From assembly GCF_021134715.1 (NCBI RefSeq), contig NC_060026.1:10779001-10843000 (forward strand): a stretch of DNA of 64,000 nt, given 5' to 3'. How positions within the stretch are numbered: position 1 is the first letter of the stretch; every line of letters starts with the position of its first letter. This DNA is from Daphnia pulex (taxonomy: Eukaryota > Arthropoda > Branchiopoda > Diplostraca > Daphniidae). Both the position numbers and the translations under genes were made by a program. The notes under the pieces were generated by a model. That model ran no database searches. It saw nothing but the letters and a program-made list of their open reading frames with translations, and was not told the DNA's origin. Shown one piece after another: positions 57,370 through 64,000 of the stretch.

Positions 57370-57441
57370 TGATCTCGACGTGATTTGAACACGCAACCTC
57401 CTGATCTGGAGTCAGGCGCGCTACCGTTACGCCACGGAAAC
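57370..57441 (-). tRNA. tRNA-Trp-CCA: tRNA-Trp(CCA), weakened
   Basis: U2 and C5 acceptor mismatches as at 50780, plus U13 (wobble). Confidence 0.75.
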
Positions 57442-57723
57442 TTGATTTTACATGTAATTACTATCGTTATATTTTGGGAACTACGGTGTCTTTTATAAAG
57501 GAAAAGATTCTGATGGTAAGATTGATTATCACACAAACACATTTAGTCTTTTGAAAGAGTCAGTCAGATTAGTCAGGTTATTTTTTTATATTTCTTTGGA
57601 TCTTTTGATCGCCACAAGCCTTGATTTCCGTAATGAAAGCTAACAAGCTTAGGCATGATAGTCGGCTACAATAGATGGGTTGTCGTCGTGCAATTTGTAT
57701 CAAGAAGTATACGTGAGGGGCAA

Positions 57724-57794
57724 GCATCGATGGTTCAGTGGTAGAATGCTCGCCTGCCACGCGGGCGGCCCGGGTTCGATTCCCGGTCGATGCA
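57724..57794 (+). tRNA. tRNA-Gly-GCC: tRNA-Gly(GCC)
   Basis: Matches the reference, with TTTT. Confidence 0.98.
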
Positions 57795-58370
57795 TTTTAA
57801 TCACCATTACCCAAGACAGATTGGTTTAATCTACTCTATTGAGTTTAGTTTGCTGATATTCTTGCGCAGTACGTATAAGGACGGTACTTAGTGGTTAGTG
57901 GTGGTTGAAGCAATCTCTTTAAGCGGACTCTTGTTTGTTTGCCAGATTGGTTTAGATTACTTAATCTTCCTTTGATCATACCAACTGGCGAATAAACCAT
58001 TTGTAGGACAGAGAGGTACAAGTTATATCCATCGCCAGACTCTGTGTTTGTATCGTGGAAACCCAAGATAGTTATCGGTTCAAACTCGTCGTGTTCCAAC
58101 TGCTGTGGTAATCGACATTCAGCCGCAAATGTTCCCCCTTTTGTAAACTCACTTGGTTCTATGCTCTCCCATTCCAAAAACTGTAGTCCCGTGTAGATCT
58201 AAAGTCATATTTTGGTAAAAAGAAAAAAAAACAGCTGACTAAGATTCAAATTGAATTAAAATACATGTGTGTTGAGATAACAAGATATAGAAACAATGGT
58301 GATTAATGTTATTTGAACGTTGTATCCGTTTTAAAAGCCTAAACATATCTTCACAAGAAATATTTTTGCT

Positions 58371-58442
58371 TGATCTCGACGTGATTTGAACACGCAACCT
58401 CCTGATCTGGAGTCAGGCGCGCTACCGTTGCGCCACGAAATC
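58371..58442 (-). tRNA. tRNA-Trp-CCA: tRNA-Trp(CCA)
   Basis: Matches the reference. Confidence 0.97.
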
Positions 58443-58725
58443 TTGATTTTTGATGTAATTACTATCGTTATATTTTGGGAACTACGGTGTCTTTTATAAA
58501 GGAATAGATTCTGATGGTAAGATTGATTATCACACGAACACATTTAGTCTTTTGAAAGAGTCAGTCAGATTAGTCAGGTTATTTTTTTGATATTTCCTTG
58601 GATCTTTTGATCGCCACAAGCCTTGATTTCCGTAATGAAAGCTAACAAGCTTAGGCATGATAGTCGGCTACAATAGATGGGTTGTCGTCGTGCAATTTGT
58701 ATCAAGAAGTATACGTGAGTGGCAA

Positions 58726-58796
58726 GCAACGATGGTTCAGTGGTAGAATGCTCGCCTGCCACGCGGGCGACCCGGGTTCGATTCCCGGTCGATGCA
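58726..58796 (+). tRNA. tRNA-Gly-GCC: tRNA-Gly(GCC) with acceptor mismatch
   Basis: A4 opposite A69 (GCAACGA), and A46 in the variable loop. Duplicate at 60727. Confidence 0.86.
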
Positions 58797-59370
58797 TTTT
58801 AATCACCATTGCCCAAGACAGATTGGTAAAATCTACTCTATTGAGTTTAGTTTGCTGATATTCTTGCGCAGTACGTATAAGGACGGTACTTAGTGGTTAG
58901 TGGTGGTTGAAGCAATCTCTTTAAGTGGACTCTTTTTTGTTTGCCAGATTGGTTTAGATTAGTTAATCTTCCTTTGATCATACCAATTGGCGAATAAACC
59001 ATTTGTAGGACAGAGAGGTACAAGTTATATCCATCGCCAGACTCTGTGTTTGTATCGTGGAAACCCAAGATAGTTATCGGTTCAAACTCGTCGTGTTCCA
59101 ACTGCTGTGGTAATCGACATTCAGACGCAAATGTTCCCCCTTTTGTAAACTCACTTGGTTCTATGCTCTCCCATTCCAAAAACTGTAGTCCCGTGTAGAT
59201 CTAAAGTCACATTTTGATAAAAAGAAAAAATCAGCTGACTAAGATTCAAATTGAATCAGGATACATGTGTTTTGAGATAACAAGATATTGAACCAATGGT
59301 GATTAATGTTATTTGAATGTTGTATCTGTTCTATAAGCCCAAACATACCTTCACAAGAAATATTTTTGCT

Positions 59371-59442
59371 TGATCTCGACGTGATTTGAACACGCAACCT
59401 CCTGATCTGGAGTCTGGCGCGCTATCTTTGCGCCACGGAATC
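59371..59442 (-). tRNA. tRNA-Trp-CCA: tRNA-Trp(CCA), probably inactive
   Basis: D-loop AAAGATA (A box damaged), C5 opposite A68, A29 opposite A41. Confidence 0.68.
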
Positions 59443-59724
59443 TTGATTTCCGGTGTTATTACTATCGTTATATTTTGGGAACTACGGTGTCTTTTATAAA
59501 GGAATAGATTCTGATGGTAAGATTGATTATCACACGAACACATTTAGTCTTTTGAAAGAGTCAGTCAGATTAGTCAGGTTATTTTTTTATATTTCTTTGG
59601 ATCTTTTGATCGCCACAAGCCTTGATTTCCGTAATGAAAGCTAACAAGCTTAGGCATGATAGTCGGCTACAATAGATGGGTTGTCGTCGTGCAATTTGTA
59701 TCAAGAAGTATACGTGAGGGGCAA

Positions 59725-59795
59725 ACATCGATGGTTCAGTGGTAGAATGCTCGCCTGCCACGCGGGCGGCCCGGGTTCGATTCCCGGTCGATGCA
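59725..59795 (+). tRNA. tRNA-Gly-GCC: tRNA-Gly(GCC) with A1
   Basis: A1 replaces G1, giving an A1-C72 mismatch at the end of the acceptor. Otherwise reference. Confidence 0.87.
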
Positions 59796-60371
59796 TTTTA
59801 ATCACCATTACCCAAGACAGATTGGTTTAATCTACTCTATTGAGTTTAGTTTGCTGATATTCTTGCGCAGTACGTATAAGGACGGTACTTAGTGGTTAGT
59901 GGTGGTTGAAGCAATCTCTTTAAGCGGACTCTTGTTTGTTTGCCAGATTGGTTTAGATTACTTAATCTTCCTTTGATCATACCAACTGGCGAATAAACCA
60001 TTTGTAGGACAGAGAGGTACAAGTTATATCCATCGCCAGACTCTGTGTTTGTATCGTGGAAACCCAAGATAGTTATCGGTTCAAACTCGTCGTGTTCCAA
60101 CTGCTGTGGTAATCGACATTCAGCCGCAAATGTTCCCCCTTTTGTAAACTCACTTGGTTCTATGCTCTCCCATTCCAAAAACTGTAGTCCCGTGTAGATC
60201 TAAAGTCATATTTTGGTAAAAAGAAAAAAAAACAGCTGACTAAGATTCAAATTGAATTAAAATACATGTGTGTTGAGATAACAAGATATAGAAACAATGG
60301 TGATTAATGTTATTTGAACGTTGTATCCGTTTTAAAAGCCTAAACATATCTTCACAAGAAATATTTTTGCT

Positions 60372-60443
60372 TGATCTCGACGTGATTTGAACACGCAACC
60401 TCCTGATCTGGAGTCAGGCGCGCTACCGTTGCGCCACGAAATC
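60372..60443 (-). tRNA. tRNA-Trp-CCA: tRNA-Trp(CCA)
   Basis: Matches the reference; duplicate of 58371. Confidence 0.97.
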
Positions 60444-60726
60444 TTGATTTTTGATGTAATTACTATCGTTATATTTTGGGAACTACGGTGTCTTTTATAA
60501 AGGAATAGATTCTGATGGTAAGATTGATTATCACACGAACACATTTAGTCTTTTGAAAGAGTCAGTCAGATTAGTCAGGTTATTTTTTTGATATTTCCTT
60601 GGATCTTTTGATCGCCACAAGCCTTGATTTCCGTAATGAAAGCTAACAAGCTTAGGCATGATAGTCGGCTACAATAGATGGGTTGTCGTCGTGCAATTTG
60701 TATCAAGAAGTATACGTGAGTGGCAA

Positions 60727-60797
60727 GCAACGATGGTTCAGTGGTAGAATGCTCGCCTGCCACGCGGGCGACCCGGGTTCGATTCCCGGTCGATGCA
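60727..60797 (+). tRNA. tRNA-Gly-GCC: tRNA-Gly(GCC) with acceptor mismatch
   Basis: Same A4/A46 haplotype as 58726. Confidence 0.86.
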
Positions 60798-61371
60798 TTT
60801 TAATCACCATTGCCCAAGACAGATTGGTAGAATCTACTCTATTGAGTTTAGTTTGCTGATATTCTTGCGCAGTACGTATAAGGACGGTACTTAGTGGTTA
60901 GTGGTGGTTGAAGCAATCTCTTTAAGTGGACTCTTTTTTGTTTGCCAGATTGGTTTAGATTAGTTAATCTTCCTTTGATCATACCAATTGGCGAATAAAC
61001 CATTTGTAGGACAGAGAGGTACAAGTTATATCCATCGCCAGACTCTGTGTTTGTATCGTGGAAACCCAAGATAGTTATCGGTTCAAACTCGTCGTGTTCC
61101 AACTGCTGTGGTAATCGACATTCAGACGCAAATGTTCCCCCTTTTGTAAACTCACTTGGTTCTATGCTCTCCCATTCCAAAAACTGTAGTCCCGTGTAGA
61201 TCTAAAGTCACATTTTGATAAAAAGAAAAAATCAGCTGACTAAGATTCAAATTGAATCAGGATACATGTGTTTTGAGATAACAAGATATTGAACCAATGG
61301 TGATTAATGTTATTTGAATGTTGTATCTGTTCTATAAGCCCAAACATACCTTCACAAGAAATATTTTTGCT

Positions 61372-61443
61372 TGATCTCGACGTGATTTGAACACGCAACC
61401 TCCTGATCTGGAGTCTGGCGCGCTATCTTTGCGCCACGGAATC
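61372..61443 (-). tRNA. tRNA-Trp-CCA: tRNA-Trp(CCA), probably inactive
   Basis: Duplicate of 59371 with the same defects. Confidence 0.68.
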
Positions 61444-61725
61444 TTGATTTCCGGTGTTATTACTATCGTTATATTTTGGGAACTACGGTGTCTTTTATAA
61501 AGGAATAGATTCTGATGGTAAGATTGATTATCACACGAACACATTTAGTCTTTTGAAAGAGTCAGTCAGATTAGTCAGGTTATTTTTTTATATTTCCTTG
61601 GATCTTTTGATCGCCACAAGCCTTGATTTCCGTAATGAAAGCTAATAAGCTTAGGCATGATAGTCGGCTACAATAGATGGGTTGTCGTCGTGCAATTTGT
61701 ATCAAGAAGTATACGTGAGGGGCAA

Positions 61726-61796
61726 GTATCGATGGTTCAGTGGTAGAATGCTCGCCTGCCACGCGGGCGGCCCGGGTTCGATTCCCGGTCGATGCA
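61726..61796 (+). tRNA. tRNA-Gly-GCC: tRNA-Gly(GCC), U2 variant
   Basis: U2-G71 wobble; otherwise reference. Confidence 0.94.
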
Positions 61797-62361
61797 TTTT
61801 AATCACCATTGCCCAAGACAGATTGGTAGAATCTACTCTATTGAGTTTAGTTTGCTGATATTCTTGCGCAGTACGTATAAGGACGGTACTTAGTGGTTAG
61901 TGGTGGTTGAAGCAATCTCTTTAAGTTGACTCTTTTTTGTTTGCCAGATTGGTTTAGATTACTTAATCTTCCTTTGATCATACCAATTGGCGAATAAACC
62001 ATTTGTAGGACAGAGAGGTACAAGTTATATCCATCGGTTTGTATCGTGGAAACCCAAGATAGTTATCGGTTGAAACTCGTCGTGTTCCAACTGCTGTGGT
62101 AATCGACATTCAGACGCAAATGTTCCCCCTTTTGTAAACTCACTTGGTTCTATGCTCTCCCATTCCAAAAACTGTAGTCCCGTGTAGATCTAAAGTCACA
62201 TTTTGATAAAAAGAAAAAAAAGCAGCTGACTACAATTCAAATTGAATTAGGATACATGTGTGTTGAGATAAAAAGATATTGAACCAATGGTGATTAATGT
62301 TATTTGAATGTTGTATCTGTTCTATAAGCCCAAACATACCTTCACAAGAAATATTTTTGCT

Positions 62362-62433
62362 TGATCTCGACGTGATTTGAACACACAACCTCCTGATCTG
62401 GAGTCATGCGCGCTATCTTTGCGCCACGGAATC
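62362..62433 (-). tRNA. tRNA-Trp-CCA: tRNA-Trp(CCA), probably inactive
   Basis: D-loop AAAGATA, C5 opposite A68, A28 opposite G42, U50. Confidence 0.66.
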
Positions 62434-62715
62434 TTGATTCCCGGTGTTATTATTATCGTTATATTTTGGGAACTACGGTGTCTTTTATAAAGGAATAGAT
62501 TCTGATGGTAAGATTGATTATCACACGAACACATTTAGTCTTTTGAAAGAGTCAGTCAGATTAGTCAGGTTATTTTTTTATATTTCCTTGGATCTTTTGA
62601 TCGCCACAAGCCTTGATTTCCGTAATGAAAGCTAATAAGCTTAGGCATGATAGTCGGCTACAATAGATGGGTTGTCGTCGTGCAATTTGTATCAAGAAGT
62701 ATACGTGAGGGGCAA

Positions 62716-62786
62716 GTATCGATGGTTCAGTGGTAGAATGCTCGCCTGCCACGCGGGCGGCCCGGGTTCGATTCCCGGTCGATGCA
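62716..62786 (+). tRNA. tRNA-Gly-GCC: tRNA-Gly(GCC), U2 variant
   Basis: U2-G71 wobble, as at 61726. Confidence 0.94.
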
Positions 62787-63360
62787 TTTTAATCACCATT
62801 GCCCAAGACAGATTGGTAGAATCTACTCTATTGAGTTTAGTTTGCTGATATTCTTGCGCAGTACGTATAAGGACGGTACTTAGTGGTTAGTGGTGGTTGA
62901 AGCAATCTCTTTAAGTGGACTCTTTTTTGTTTGCCAGATTGGTTTAGATTAGTTAATCTTCCTTTGATCATACCAATTGGCGAATAAACCATTTGTAGGA
63001 CAGAGAGGTACAAGTTATATCCATCGCCAGACTCTGTGTTTGTATCGTGGAAACCCAAGATAGTTATCGGTTCAAACTCGTCGTGTTCCAACTGCTGTGG
63101 TAATCGACATTCAGACGCAAATGTTCCCCCTTTTGTAAACTCACTTGGTTCTATGCTCTCCCATTCCAAAAACTGTAGTCCCGTGTAGATCTAAAGTCAC
63201 ATTTTGATAAAAAGAAAAAAACATCTTACTAAGAATCTAATTGAATTAGGATACATGTGTGTTGAGATAACAAGATATAGAAACAATGGTGATTAATGTT
63301 ATTTGAACGTTGTAACCGTTTTAAAAGCCTAAACATACCTTCACAAGAAATATTTTTGCT

Positions 63361-63432
63361 TGATCTCGACGTGATTTGAACACGCAACCTCCTGATCTGG
63401 AGTCATGCGCGCTATCTTTGCGCCACGGAATC
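63361..63432 (-). tRNA. tRNA-Trp-CCA: tRNA-Trp(CCA), probably inactive
   Basis: D-loop AAAGATA, C5 opposite A68 and A28 opposite G42. Confidence 0.67.
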
Positions 63433-63716
63433 TTGATTTCCGGTGTTATTACTATCGTTATATTTTGGGAACTACGGTGTCTTTTATAAAGGAATAGATT
63501 TTGATGGTAAGATTGATTATCACACGAACACATTTAGTCTTTTGAAAGAGTCAGTCAGATTAGTCAGGTTATTTTTTTTGATATTTCCTTGGATCTTTTG
63601 ATCGCCACAAGCCTTGATTTCCGTAATGAAAGCTAACACGCTTAGGCACGATAGTCGGCTACAATAGATGGGTTGTCGTCGTGCAATTTGTATCAAGAAG
63701 TATACGTGAGGGGCAA

Positions 63717-63787
63717 GCATCGTTGGTTCAGTGGTAGAATGCTCGCCTGCCACGCGGGCGGCCCGGGTTCGATTCCCGGTCGATGCA
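63717..63787 (+). tRNA. tRNA-Gly-GCC: tRNA-Gly(GCC) with acceptor mismatch, weak terminator
   Basis: U7 opposite U66 (GCATCGT). Only TTT follows the gene. Last Gly in the window. Confidence 0.86.
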
Positions 63788-64000
63788 TTTAAATCACCAT
63801 TGCCCAAGACAGATTGGTAGAATCTACTCTATTGAGTTTAGTTTGCTGATATTCTTGCGCAGTACGTATAAGGACGGTACTTAGTGGTTAGTGGTGGTTG
63901 AAGCAATCTCTTTAAGCGGACTCTTTTTTGTTTGCCAGATTGGTTTAGATTACTTAATCTTCCTTTGATCATATCAATTGGTGAATAAACCATTTGTAGG

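Larger units (their letters stand above)
57797..61591. repeat. recent two-unit duplication, 2,001-bp offset
   Basis: 57797-59590 and 59798-61591 are nearly identical, sharing rare variants (ATTACCC...GGTTTAATC, GGCAAGCAACGATGG, the degraded Trp at 59371/61372). I noticed only one or two differences (for example GGTAAAATC versus GGTAGAATC). Confidence 0.85.
27723..64000. repeat. tandem tRNA-Trp/tRNA-Gly array, right block (open at window edge)
   Basis: The unit resumes at GATTAATGTTATTTG after the insert and continues to the window edge. It holds 36 Trp copies, 35 full Gly copies and one Gly fragment. The spacing is ~1,000 bp except for an 851-bp transposon (52646-53496) and one unit shortened by ~243 bp (54.77 kb). 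Copies here carry more substitutions than in the left block. Confidence 0.97.

Noticed and set aside
6664-64000. CRISPR array or rDNA repeat as the explanation for the periodicity
   Set aside because: Units are ~1 kb with tRNA genes, with no short repeat-spacer pattern and no rRNA sequence.

Overview
This is eukaryotic nuclear DNA, most likely from an invertebrate animal and possibly an arthropod. Both tRNA types closely match animal tRNA-Gly(GCC) and tRNA-Trp(CCA) as I remember them, the best-supported protein gene has GT-AG introns of only 58 and 69 bp, and the DNA is AT-rich. The species cannot be named from the sequence.

Positions 1-6663 are single-copy flank. They hold one convincing small three-exon gene on the minus strand (2273-2852), several unrecognised exon-like or coding-like stretches on both strands, a diverged ~145-bp tandem repeat, a short minisatellite and a microsatellite. 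Much of the rest shows nothing I can support.

Positions 6664-64000 are one tandem array of a ~1,000-bp unit that runs off the right edge. Each full unit carries a minus-strand tRNA-Trp(CCA) and, ~280 bp to its right, a plus-strand tRNA-Gly(GCC), so the two genes diverge from a shared upstream region. The Gly gene then faces the next unit's Trp gene across a ~575-bp spacer. I count 55 tRNA-Trp copies, 55 full-length tRNA-Gly copies and one 3' Gly fragment. The spacer contains a 217-bp exon-like block on the minus strand (open frame, pyrimidine tract plus AG in front, GTATGA behind).

The array is interrupted by an unclassified 1.4-kb insert (26326-27722), which contains a tRNA-like/SINE-like stretch and two palindromic structures, and by an 851-bp non-autonomous DNA transposon with 25-bp perfect inverted ends and a TA target duplication (52646-53496). 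Shared variants show higher-order repeats: a five-unit period of ~5.0 kb in the left part, and two- to five-unit duplications further right.

The most notable observations are single-base anticodon changes in otherwise well-formed copies: one tRNA-Trp with anticodon CUA (44782-44853, a predicted UAG suppressor), one tRNA-Gly body with GCA (a Cys anticodon, 18748-18818) and one with GCU (a Ser anticodon, 52128-52198). Other copies have lost or gained Pol III terminators, carry a compensatory acceptor-stem pair, or are decaying, especially Trp copies near the right end.
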